This document shows, one piece after another, positions 22,640 to 33,155 of a stretch of 64,000 bases of DNA (position 1 is the first letter of the stretch; the number at the start of each line of letters is the position of its first letter). Under the pieces are notes generated by a model. The model saw only the letters and a list, made by a program, of their open reading frames with translations, made no database searches and had not been told where the DNA came from. This DNA comes from Histoplasma ohiense. Its lineage: Eukaryota > Ascomycota > Eurotiomycetes > Onygenales > Ajellomycetaceae. The position numbers were made by a program, and so were the translations under genes. Location: positions 4,216,001 to 4,280,000 of the forward strand of contig JAEVHH010000003.1 in the NCBI GenBank assembly GCA_017607445.1, given 5' to 3'.

Positions 22640-25068
22640 CTCTTTGCCCAGGTTGCACGAAAGTGACCTGACCTCCCTGACTCACATCATTCAATACGCC
22701 GATCAATCCCAGATTGGTGGGCTGCCTACTCCCGGCGATTCTATCTACGCAGTATATTAACGCATCCTCAGGCAGATATGAGCGCAGCATCCTGTTGGGG
22801 AACTAATGGGGTCCCCTTGTTCCCAGGGTTCAGTGTTAAGATTGCAGCAAGAGTTTGCAAGTTTTAGACCTGACAGCCCTAGGGATGCACCACATTTTCA
22901 CACATGAAGTTCTTCCAACTGTAGAGCAGATTTCGGGAAGCCCTCGAATAAATGCCAGTGGGTTACCCTGCCCAACTCCAGATTTCATGAAGCCATCACA
23001 TTCTTTTCATCCAGTCACGATATTGCCTTGAATGCAGTTATGTAGATATATTATCTTGGTGTGCTCTCATGCGTTTCGGTCTCAGTAATCGCCTATCCGG
23101 GCATTGAGAGCTTACTGTTTGCTGTTGAATTGAGCTGCTCAATCTGCAGTCTCGCAGGCCATTATTACTAGTATGGAGAAGTTGAATGTTTATTGGTATT
23201 TTTCTCCAGCAAACAAAAATGCCTTCGCCCAGCAAATGGCTACCATTGTTTCCTGTCGAATTTATATTGATGATTGATGTTACATAGAATGACAGGTCAC
23301 ATATGGGCCAATATAACCCTGCTCACTCCTTGTCTTCCACGGCAAATTTAGTGTGGGGTTTGGCTTGACGACTAGAAATTGGGAGAAAAGTCTTTGGAAG
23401 ACCTATCCTGTATTGATCAAGCATGCCAGGGCCGTTTGCCTTATTTAGTTATTGTTTAGTGTTTGCGTGCATAACCTTTAGGAGGGCAAAGATGAACTCA
23501 CTCGGGCCTCCTTCTGGGCATTATCCCCATTCCAAAACCGCCAAAAAAGAAAAAAGGGAAAAAGAAAAAGAACCCCGAAATCGAGCAGTCGAAACGATGG
23601 CCGTCCATGAAACTCGATCTGTTCATCGTCTGAACCACGCCACAGCTTGTGAGGTCGTTCCCATGGATCCCTGCATGGATCCCCCATGGCTGTCCTCAAA
23701 CTGCGTCTTACTCCCTCGAATTTGGGCATTGTGTTTGGAGTCCGTCCTTATCATATTTCAGATTCCTGTGTATGCTGCCGCTTACTTTCATGTCTGGCAT
23801 CCTGTCGGTGTGGCTGCATCACCCTATGCCTAGCCAGTCAGTGATTATGCGTTGAGACTTGGGCTCAGGACTGTCCCATCTACGCCATTATTGGGTCCCT
23901 GGGCCACTTTTCTCGAAACCTGACGGTTCATGGACGGTTCTTCGGCTGTGGAGTACGCCTGTCCGCGCTACTATCCAGACTGAACCTGGATCGACTCCCA
24001 ACCAAGGCACTCAATAGTTCGACACCGAGTGTTGAGTTCGTACCTATTTCATTCTACTCGTGTCTTGATTCGCCGCTGGAGCGAACTAAATTGCAGTGGT
24101 TTGACTATGGCGTCAATCAGGAGCACCCTCCAGGTTCCTGTGCCTTGGAAGGGGGAGCTTAAATACCGAGCTGTCCCCATACCGCTAAAATAAATAGAAG
24201 AAATATCATCCGGCCAGCACTGGCACTTATCGGTTGGTTAGTTGGCCTTGTTTTTGTTTTTGTTTTTTGTTTTATTTTATTTTCTGCGTTGTTGAAGCCT
24301 ATCTAGTGAACTTAGCTCCTTCAGTTCGCGTGCTTTCAGTTGAATCCGCGCCTTGCTTCGAACGCCTTTCCTGGGGTTTTGAATACTTCAACTGGCCCAT
24401 TAAATCCCCACTCAAACCTTCGCCGGTCCCAGAACCGTGACGGCGGGCCCAAAAGTAGCTTTCCAAGGCCCCCAAATTTCCAACCGGGCTTGCGCTTCCC
24501 CACATTCTTGCCGCAGCTCCTGTCTGTAGCGATTGGCATATATATCGGTACCCTGTCCAGGTCGCCTGAGTTCAAACTTTTGTGAAACTACCCGGTGACC
24601 AAACATATTTATACTCTATACACCCACCATTCTCTGGATCCATCGTCATCATTCTCCCCTGCTCAGACACTAAGGTTGTGCTTTTGTCTACCCTGCCTTG
24701 GTTTATTATTCCTTCTAAGTGTCTCTGCGCGGTTTATGGGTACTATCTCTACTATTTCTTGAGGCACTAGCTGCTGTTCCTTCATTTGCAGATTGAGCGC
24801 CTCACTTTTATATTTATCTAAGAGGTTCAGCGAAGGGAAACAGCTGTTTGCGGGACCAAACTTTAAGCAACCTAGATCTCAAACCTAGTCAACTCTCCCA
24901 TAATACACAATCATGCTCTCTGCACAAGATACAAACCGGCATGTATACATGCACCCTACACCAACTACTAGTATACCCCTTACCCTTCATCCACGACATA
25001 CCCCTATCTCACGATGCAACTCTATTTCCAATATTCCCTATCCAAGTCAACGAGCCACGGAGCAAGCC

Positions 25069-25750
25069 ATGAGAACACAAAACCACGATTTACAGCACAT
25101 TTGGATCATCACAGGCCCTGCAGGCTGTGGGAAAACGACAGTCGCCAAAAGCTTGAGTAAGAAGCTGCAAGTGGAATATATTGAAGGTGACGACGTCAGT
25201 AACTACAACCTCTTCTTCCCTAGTCTCACCACCTCAAGGATGTCGCTTCACAGCATATGCCTGAAGGTACTGCAAAGGATATAGTTCCGGAAAACTAACA
25301 GTACTAAAACCAAAGTACCACCCAGAAAGCAACAAGCAGAAGATGAGAAATAACAACCCGCTGGACGATGGGGACCGGTGGGACTGGCTAATCGCACTGC
25401 GCGACGCCGCTATAGAGTCGCTTCAACGACGCTCAGCCGTCGTGGTGACATGTTCCGCGTTAAAGAGGAAGTATCGTGACGTCATGCGGGTCGCAGCCTA
25501 CAACCACCCTACGGTCCAAATCCACTTTATCTACCTAGACGCCGAAGAGGACGTGCTTGTCCGGCGAGTTACGGCGCGGAAGGGTCATTACATGCCGCCT
25601 ACGATGGTCCATTCGCAGTTCCAAGCTCTGGAAAAACCAGTGTCGGGCTCGGAGGGGGATGCGATAACCGTGTCGTGCGACGCCAAGCCGAATGTGGTGC
25701 AGGATCGTGTGAATCGCGAGGTAGATCGAATTATGGAGCAATATAAGTAA
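25069..25750 (+). CDS. Gluconokinase (6-phosphogluconate-forming)
   Basis: Exons 25069-25194 and 25316-25750; 186 aa, the normal size for the family. P-loop GPAGCGKTT lies around residues 15-23, then VEYIEGDD joined across the intron to YHPESNKQKM. The latter is the gluconokinase substrate-site signature (EGDDxHPxxNxxKM). It is followed by NPLDDGDRWDWL, CSALKRKYRD (the C-S-A-L-K-x-x-Y-R-D motif) and KGHYMPPTMVHSQFQALE. It phosphorylates D-gluconate with ATP to feed the pentose-phosphate pathway. The 121-nt intron has a weak donor (GTCAGT) and an AAG acceptor, yet only this join restores the motif. An in-frame ATG at 24913 would add 52 Pro/Thr/His-rich residues that look unlike the family; 25069 is preferred. 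Confidence 0.88.
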
Positions 25751-27575
25751 GAAAGCCTGTTGGAGCTTTTTATTTTTTCGGGATTATAGGCGACCACAGC
25801 TTCGTTGGGGAGGATCCCCCTGCCATCACCACCCCCTCTTTCCGGACGGGATACACGCGGACAACGAATAGACGCTCTCTACTCTGCGAACTACGTCCTA
25901 AGCTGGAGCAGGCAAGGTTGTCGGGCTTCGATCCCGCATACATTCGTTTTATTTAACCGATAACGAACGTTGAAATCTCAATCCATTGCGACATCCACTG
26001 CCTCCTGCTTGCCAGAGAGAATCGATATCCATTTGATTATGACTCCTTTCCATACAAAAGCGAAAGAAATTATTCTCTTCCCGTGTGACCCAATTGATTT
26101 CCAACGTTCTGACAACAGAAGAAAACCGATGGAAGTTCCACACCTCACAATTTCAATCAATCCGACACTAGCACCATACCCGCGGACAATTAGACTCAAG
26201 TTCCCGCTCCGCAATCTACTCGCTTCACGCCTTCCGCCCATTGCCTTTTTCTCATTTCTCATTTTTTTTTAAATATTTTTTTCAATTTGTCTCTTATCTC
26301 CTCGTTCCCTTGTTCTGTGATGAATATTCCGGCGTCATAATTTTTTTTAGGTCAAGAACTAGGGCAGGGTGCTCTCACTCTCGATTTTGAATCTTTGCTC
26401 TGTCTGTTGCGCGAGTCCTAATTTTTTGCCCCTCTTCTTCTCCCGTTCAGCATCTCCGTCCGCAGAGTGGTTTTGCAAGGCGTGTTTTGGCATATTCAGT
26501 CTAACGAAGGGCGTTTCTATCTCCAGGTCCTAACAAAGATGGGAAAGAGGATACATTTCGGCGTGAGGAAAGACTTTGGAAGAAACATTGTGGGAAATTA
26601 GCGTTTGGGTCTACCTGCTTCCTTGCTGTTCTCCCTTTTACCCCTTCCATTATTCTCCTTTTTGATTGTCGTTCGATCGGTGCTTGCCATTCCTTGAGAC
26701 TATTGCAATAACATTATTACACACCCTCCTTCCATTTTTTCCCTCCTCTTTCTTAAACTTAAACAAGATAAAGGACTTAAAATAAAGAATATAAACTCAT
26801 CTGAAGAAGAGAGCAAAGCCTTCTCAATATTTTCAAGATAGCGCTCGATTTCACCCCGCATCACCGATGTTGAACCATAGATCGAATAAATCATGCTGTA
26901 CACACATGTATGTAACATATAACTAGTGGATATAACAAGAAAGGGACCCCCAAATAATGCTCGCCTCATAATCTCCGGGGAAACAAATTGGATGATCTCC
27001 GTTTCCTTTTCCTTTCTATTCCCTCACCTGGTTATTAACTAGTTTGTCATATTAAATTCTGGTTGTACAGTACAAGACATATGCTGGCAAACGGAACAAA
27101 AGGGATAATTGTATATTCTATTGTTCAGGGGGGGGGGGGGCTCTGAGTCCAGCAGTGGTGTGTCTGCTGCATGGTTTTTCTCCTTATTAATATATACTGA
27201 GCTCCTGCATAATTTTTCTAGGTCCAGCGGTGTAGGAATAATAAATAATATATTCTATTGTGTGCATAGTTTTTGATACATTTATCTATCGACATGTACT
27301 GCGAGCCATTCAACCTTCGCATACCCTAATACCTTTGGAGAGAGAACAGAAAATATGTGTAAAAGTCATCACACAAGCCAAAGGGGGTTTGAATATTCAG
27401 CATATATACCCGTCGGTTTTGGAGAGGTAAATCGAACGTGAGTAAAAGTTAAAAAAAAAAAAAAATTGAAAATAAAAGCAATAAAACAAATATAAAAAAA
27501 AGGCCACCCTTTTCTCCCTGTGTATAATGGCAGAAAGAAATATACTTATGTTAAGCTCGATTTACCGAAATATCC
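25751..27575. other. Long convergent intergenic region (gluconokinase / BCKDH E2)
   Basis: 1.8 kb with no convincing gene. It contains T-rich and pyrimidine-rich stretches (26250-26350, 26600-26760), a G13 run (27128-27140) and an A-run near 27450-27465. Frames at 25970-26272 (+), 25978-26262 (-) and 26700-26969 (-) have chance-like composition. A clover-like T-arm look-alike near 25916-25932 does not fold into a tRNA. Confidence 0.55.
27128..27140. repeat. G13 homopolymer
   Basis: Thirteen consecutive G on the plus strand, unusual in this AT-leaning intergenic DNA and prone to replication or sequencing slippage. Confidence 0.9.
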
Positions 27576-29210
27576 TTATCTGAGAGCTAGCATCATCGAC
27601 TCAGGTTCCTCCAAATACAACCTAACCTTATCTGCCATCCTGGCCATCGTAGCCCCATCCACAACTCTATGATCCGCACTCCAGCTAAAATTCACTTTTT
27701 CGCCCTTGACCACATTACCAGCCTCGTCGAAGACGGGAACGGTTTTGGCCCGCCCGACACCAAGAATAGCAACCTCATTCGGCACAATGACAGGGCCGAC
27801 GTAGGTGCCGCCAATATTGCCAATGTTGGATACGGTGATGGTTCCACCGTTCAGGTCCGTGGGGGTCAACTTGCCTGCACGCGCGACTTCGCTGAGGCGA
27901 GCGAGTTCTGCCGCAATGTCGAGGATGGAGCGGGCCTGGACGTTTTTGATATTGGGTACAAGGAGACCTGTTGGAGTGTCCATGGCTACACCGATGTTGT
28001 GGCTTGACCGCATAACTAGGGCAGGCTTGGTGGGGTTGGTGGTGGTGTCAACTCTTGCGTTTAGGAGAGGGAAGGAATTTAGGGAGAGGGAGACGGCTTT
28101 GATGATGAAGGGAAGATAGGAGAGTTTAAGCGGCTCGGTTGGGTGTGTTGCAAGTTTCTTGCGGATGGAGGATAACGATCTAATGTTGAGTTCGTCGGCG
28201 TAAAGGAAGTGAGGGATGGTAAGTGACCGGGTCATGGTCTTGAACATTTGAGACTGAATTGGAGTCAATGGGGTGGTGGTTTCTATCTGTGTGGTGTCAA
28301 CGCCCGACACAGGTTGTGTAGGTTGGGGTACTGATGGCGCTGTCGGCGCTGGTGTGGCGTCTCGCTCCGCGACGTATCGGAGAACATCCTCTTTCAGAAC
28401 TCTTCCATCCTTGCCGGTTCCGCTTACGCTTAATATATCCACCTTCAGCTCTTTCAACATACCGCGGACGGCCGGTGTTGCAAGAGAAGCGAATTTGGAT
28501 GGGGAAGATATGGCTTCTACAACGGGTTTTGATAGTGCTTCCGTAGCCACATTGACAGCAGGAGGTTTTGCAACCTGCTCTGGTATCGGGTGTGGGGGCG
28601 GGGGTTCGTTAGTTGGTGGAGGAGCGTTTTCATCGGGATATTTCGATTCGTCCACATCAATATCGCACAAAGCCTTAGAATCGCATTAGCTATTATGATT
28701 AGCATAGATTCGTTTTGGGCCTCATAGCATACCATTCCCGTTGGCACAGTATCATCGGCCTGGAAGTGCAATTTCTTTATGACCCCATCGTATCTCGACG
28801 TTATCTGCAGAGATTGGTCAGCACAAACCAGGACGCTAGAGGCGAATTGGCCTGGCCAAGGACACATACATCGTCAACAGCTTTGTCAGACTGATACTGG
28901 CATAATGGCTTCCATTCCTCAATCTTCGCTCCCTCTTGCACATACCATTGTATGATCTGGATCTCGGTGATTCCTACATGAGGCATAGGTTAGCGCATGT
29001 TTCTGTGGTTTCCAGCATCAAACGTAATAGCGTACCTTCACCGACATCCTTCAGAATCTGAGACCTGAGTGCGCATGATGCGGGGGACGTATGAAATCTC
29101 TGGCGGGGAGAAATGCTGGAGATGCGAGAAATAGATGGCACCACACGAACTGGAGAGCTGTTTGAGAGAAGCGCTTGGGCAAAAGACCCTCTGCAGCGTA
29201 GAGGCATCAT
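27576..29210 (-). CDS. Branched-chain 2-oxoacid dehydrogenase E2 (dihydrolipoyl acyltransferase)
   Basis: Four exons, 29210-29036, 28973-28870, 28804-28733 and 28673-27576; 482 aa, all in phase. The N-terminus (MMPLRCRGSFAQALLSNSS…) is Arg/Ser-rich and acid-free, a mitochondrial presequence. A lipoyl domain follows with the lipoylated lysine in QSDKA (about Lys89) and ITSRYDGVIKKLHF, then a Pro-rich hinge. Next is an E3/E1-binding peripheral domain (ATPAVRGMLKE…VSGTGKDGRVLKEDVLRY). The catalytic acyltransferase core ends with the active-site motif DHRVVDG (about residue 455). Lipoyl and core motifs fit the branched-chain complex, which oxidises the 2-oxo acids of Leu, Ile and Val, better than pyruvate or 2-oxoglutarate E2. 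A TCACGTGG box lies 137 bp upstream. Confidence 0.92.
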
Positions 29211-30150
29211 GTCTCCGGTTGGATAGAAAGAAGAAAGGAAGCAATTGGGAGGATGCTGACCTCTTTAAGCCGGCAACGTTGTTTATGGCGTTGGAGTATT
29301 GCGCCGAGAACAGGGTTGTCCGCGCCGCGAGTAGCCGTTGCCGGGTCACGTGGAGAACGCCGACTGCCGGTGATGAGCAAAGCATTCAACGTTACTAAAG
29401 CCCGGTTAAGCTGGTTAACCGCGAGACCATGCAATATTTGAGCGCTTCAGAAGGGCTGTAGGGGCTCAAACGGCGACTTGCTGCTGAGGTTTCTTAAGGC
29501 TAGCTACTGTTGCAGATGTCTTCAGAGATTGGCATACAGGATGCTGTTTGCATCGTAATTCTGTCTCAAAATCTGTAACAGAGCCCGTCATTGTGACTCA
29601 AAATTAAGGACTGACAAGGCAACTTGGAGAACAGTGTGCGCTCTTATGACTCCCGCCAGTTCTTACCACAGCTGGAGTCATGGACGGAGAAAGCGAATAA
29701 GAAGGGAATGGGAAGGGGGTTAGTACATGTACCATACCTCAGAGCTTCCAGTTGAGAAAGATGATATCTGCGCTGCAGCAGCTGATATGAACGTTCCAGT
29801 CGCATTTCCCATACTTCTGATCTTTAGGCTTTATTGATAATTATAATTGCATAAATTGTTCTTGTTCTACTATGAACCCTCTTTCGGTCCAAGAACCTGA
29901 CTGAGAGCCTACACAAAATTTTACAGTCGCTCGTCTATCAGGCGGAATATTTGTACAGTACATATATCAATCATCATCTATACCAACATATAGTACAGAA
30001 AGAGCAAGTAGAACCGTATAGCGTTCTTTTACGTGTACTTTTAACAGCACTGTCGAAGCCCCAACGGCATCCACTACATCCAAGGCAGCGTTTGTTGCGT
30101 CGTCGACCAAACAAGGGAATGTCGAACAAACCTGCTAGGGCGAGCTCCCG
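29211..30150. other. Intergenic region: BCKDH E2 promoter and MIX23 3' end
   Basis: About 940 bp between two minus-strand genes, with the E-box at 29347-29352. A frame on the plus strand (29951-30454) is the shadow of the MIX23 coding exon. Nothing else is recognised. Confidence 0.55.
29347..29352. promoter_or_regulatory. CACGTG box upstream of BCKDH E2
   Basis: E-box (context TCACGTGG), 137 bp upstream of the start codon at 29210. It matches the position of similar sites upstream of the LYR gene, MMS2 and SF3A2. Inferred bHLH-factor site. Confidence 0.45.
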
Positions 30151-30843
30151 TTATTTTTTTCGATCTTGTTCCTCCCGCCAGCGATCCAAAGCATCCTCCC
30201 ATCTTACAGATAACCCACCACAACGCTCTGTAACCAATCCCCACGTCCTCGATCGTATAATGCGTTCAACTCCGCGCTCATTTCTCAGCAACATAGCTAG
30301 CGATTCCGTCCTGGCTTCTCGCGGGAAAAACCTTGCCGAATACGGATCCAATCGCTCATCAACCACTCTTTCCCTATCCTTTGCCGATTCCCCCTGGCGT
30401 AGAAGAAGTTCCGGGTCGTCCGGGTCCGGGCTCGTTGCCACACCAGCGCAATAATTCAGGACGTCGGATCGGTTCTGCCAGGAAGGGAAGAGGACATTAT
30501 TCTGGAACGACTTGCATTTCTCCGGCTCTATTTGACCTTTACTTCCATAGTCTGTCTGTCGGGTTGTTGTTATAGAAAGGTCAAACCCTTTCTGTGCGGG
30601 AGTCAGGAGGGCATTTAAATTCTGTGTGATGGAGTCGTCTATTGTAGATCGTGATATGCGGAGGAAGTCTACAGATAATGCAGAGGAAGGGGTATATCCG
30701 GTTAGTTATTGTTTCTATTTTTTTTAAACAGAATTTAATTTGGTTGGGTTTGCTGGGGTAGCGTTCGGTATTTTACCTCTAAGTGCTCTCTCATTGAAAC
30801 AGAATTGCGGAGACAGATATGGCTGAGAAAGGGGCCGGGACAT
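30151..30843 (-). CDS. MIX23 / caffeine-induced death protein 2 (Cid2) family
   Basis: Exons 30843-30777 and 30668-30151; 194 aa, phase 1 kept across a 108-nt intron (donor GTAAAA). The first exon reads MSRPLSQPYLSPQFCFNERALR and joins DFLRISRSTIDDSITQNLNALLTP. Later LFPSWQNRSDVLNYCAGVATSPDPDDPE and LDPYSARFFPREARTE are, to my recollection, the fungal hallmarks of this family. Cysteines in FCF, EKCKSF, NYC and ERCGG fit an intermembrane-space protein. Mix23 takes part in mitochondrial intermembrane-space import; S. pombe Cid2 was named for caffeine sensitivity. Only the second exon is visible as an ORF; the true start lies across the intron. The longer ATG at 30912 is possible but adds a non-conserved stretch. 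Confidence 0.78.
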
Positions 30844-31685
30844 TTCCCTTTTTGCCAGCATCGACGGCACGTCGTCTGATGGGGACAGCTTAGCCCAAAA
30901 CCAATTCCGCATGAACTTTGTTTGGACGGTTCAATCTGTCAATGGCCAGCTGCGGATGGGATTGTGTTATAGCAAGCCCTCAGCCTCAGGGTTGGCTGAT
31001 AAAAAGTTTATATACGCCTAAGGAATATTTTATAAACTGAAAAACACAAAAGAATAAATTAGCACAGTAAAAATGGTGTGTATTCGAGCCGGCTAATTGT
31101 TTGTGAAATTTTACAGGAAATAAGTCGGAAGTTGGCGAATCTCCTCCCGATATACGTCAGGTCACATGATTACGTGTTTAAAGAACGCGTCCCACTTCCT
31201 CCCTGAAGTAAACCAAATTCATCTGACGAATACCTTTTGCACGACAAATCGATCAAACGCTTGGTGACAGGGAAAATGCTGCAAACTCGAATAATCCAGG
31301 AGCTTGTCATTCCCGGTTCGTCCAAGCCGCGATTAATTCGGCATTGCTTCTGCTGACTAATCCGCCTAATAGCTTCCAGGGTTCAGTTTTGATGCGTCTG
31401 CCTGCAACGACATGATCCCAAAATTTTCTGGAATCCCTCATGCCTCTGATTACTGCGTTACTCCCCAGCGATTCCTCCCGTTAAGAGTCATTAGGGTTTT
31501 TGTGCGGCGCTTTGTTTGAAGGAAATTTAACCTGCTTTTCTGTAAGCTGTCAGGTGCTGCCCCAAGATTCAGTTTACAGAACAAGGCACATTCGTTCAAT
31601 TTTAATATCATATTTAAAATATATTTAAATATACAACGTCGAACTTATCGATACACCTCAAGTCCTATCCTACCTTGTTCCAGTC
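30844..31685. other. Divergent promoter MIX23 / Fpg
   Basis: 842 bp between start codons. It holds TCACATGA at 31162-31169 (E-box-like variant), an AT-rich TATTTAAATAT block at 31611-31632 about 55-75 bp upstream of the Fpg start that could serve as TATA, and no gene. Confidence 0.5.
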
Positions 31686-32900
31686 ATGCCTGAGTTAGCA
31701 GAAGTGGCGCGAATTGTCCACTACATTTGCACATATCTTGTTGGCAAAACCATCACCCAAGTCCACGCCCAACATGACCCCGTAGTCTTTGGCAAAGCGG
31801 GAACGTCAGCTACGGAGTTCAAGAAACACATGGAGGGTAAAAAGATTGTGGGTTCGGGGCAGCAAGGGAAATATTTCTGGATAATCATGTCCTCGCCGCC
31901 CCATCCTGTTATGCATTTTGGCATGACTGGTTGGCTGAAGTTCACAAACGTGAACACGCATTATGGTCGAACATCCCCGTCACCGAAGAATGAAGAACCG
32001 GTGTGGCCGCCGAAATTCTGGAAATTTAGGCTCCAACTTGATGATTCCTCGAATTCTGAAGCTGCATTCGTCGATCCACGGCGGTTTGGACGAGTGCGGT
32101 TGGTCGATTGCCCTGGAGCCGAGATCAGAAAACATAGTCCGCTGAAGGAGAATGGGCCAGATCCCGTATTTGACAAAGATATCATGACGTTGGATTGGCT
32201 AAAGAAAAAATTGGCAAGCAAGAAAGTTCCCATAAAGGCTTTACTGCTTGATCAAGCCAATATCAGTGGCATTGGCAATTGGATGGGGTTCGTTCGATCC
32301 ATGTAGGCTTCTGGATAGAAAGGATGACACTAACCAAAATCTTCCATCAGGGACGAAATATTGTACCATGCCAAAATCCACCCAGAGCAATACTGCAATA
32401 CCATCCCAGAGGCCCAGATCGAACAGCTCCACTCCGCAATCAACTACGTATGCTCAATGTCAGTTGATCTCCTGGGAGATTCCGAAAAGTTTCCCGCCGA
32501 CTGGCTGTTCAAGCATCGGTGGGGCAAGGGAAAGCAGAATCGTTCTCAAAAGTTACCCAATGGCGACAAAATTGTTTTCATCACCGTTGGGGGCCGCACC
32601 AGTGCCGTAGTGCCATCTGTACAGAAAAAAACAGGCCCAGTTGCAGCGGATGCAGAAGATGAGGTTACAGAGATCGATGAGTCACCACCACCTAAGAAGA
32701 AGAAAGGCGCCACTGCAAAGGAGAACAAAGGGGCAGAGAACCCTAAGGAGGAATCTTCCACCAAGAAAGCTGCAACTAAGAAGTCGAAAGTTGAACCGAC
32801 AGTAGAAGGTGATGAGGAGGCGCACGGGCAGAAGCAAAAGGCTGTTGCGCAAACTGAATCATCTTCAAGGCGTGGGAAATCCTCTCGTTCGAGGAAGTGA
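31686..32900 (+). CDS. Formamidopyrimidine-DNA glycosylase (Fpg/Nei family)
   Basis: Exons 31686-32287 and 32351-32900; 383 aa; phase 2 is kept over a 63-nt intron. The N-terminus MPELAEV carries the catalytic Pro2 and Glu3; position 5 is Ala instead of the usual Pro. Further family marks are GKYFW (catalytic Lys about 62), HFGMTGWLKF, DPRRFGRVRL, and the helix-two-turn-helix ISGIGNWMGDEILYHAKIHPEQ. The C-terminus has no Cys4 zinc finger, as in other plant/fungal Fpg. It instead ends in about 100 Lys/Glu/Ser-rich residues (PPPKKKKG, KSSRSRK) that probably bind DNA or nuclear import factors. The enzyme removes oxidised purines and formamidopyrimidines and nicks the strand. It converges closely (255 bp) on the PARG gene. 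Confidence 0.92.
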
Positions 32901-33155
32901 TTAGGGAGGGATTCAGGCGCATGTGATGGTTCACTAAGCAAAGAAAGAAATCGTTAAACAGTTTCGTTATTTCATTGTTCATGAGTATATTTGTTTCAGT
33001 AGTATTGACGGTGTGTGGCCGCTCATCCTCATCCATTTCTTGTCAAAATTTCTACTTAATTCCGTCGGTTTTCGATAAAACAAGGGGATTCTTCATAGGG
33101 GTATGCGCAAACAATTCTCCTCTAGGAGTTAGGAGAATTTAGGTACAAATCAATC

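Larger units (their letters stand above)
19233..25068. other. Gene-poor island, partly strongly AT-rich
   Basis: About 5.8 kb without a gene I can defend. The left part contains the VPS26 promoter. Roughly 19540-20090 is extremely AT-rich (positions 19741-19800 have 11 G/C in 60), with a sharp return to mixed composition near 20085. From 20100 to 25000 there are only short, interrupted frames. Candidates are 20594-20893 (-, 99 aa, ATG start, no family recognised), 20932-21156 (+) and a frame at 22298-22639 (+) ending in a possible transposase-like segment. TATA-like promoters near 21939 and 24160 lead into no convincing ORF. The pattern fits decayed repeats or a pseudogenised segment. Confidence 0.6.

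Noticed and set aside
23423..24585. Overlapping frames on both strands at 23.4-24.6 kb
   Set aside because: Mostly non-ATG starts, mutually overlapping and of low information; no family motif on either strand.
24913..25068. N-terminal extension of gluconokinase from the ATG at 24913
   Set aside because: The added 52 residues are Pro/Thr/His-rich and unlike the family; the P-loop sits normally from the start at 25069.
25916..25935. GGGCTTCGATCCC, T-arm-like hairpin
   Set aside because: No matching acceptor stem, D-arm or anticodon arm can be formed around it.
29951..30454. Plus-strand 167-aa frame
   Set aside because: It is the antisense shadow of the MIX23/Cid2 coding exon, whose conserved motifs lie on the minus strand.
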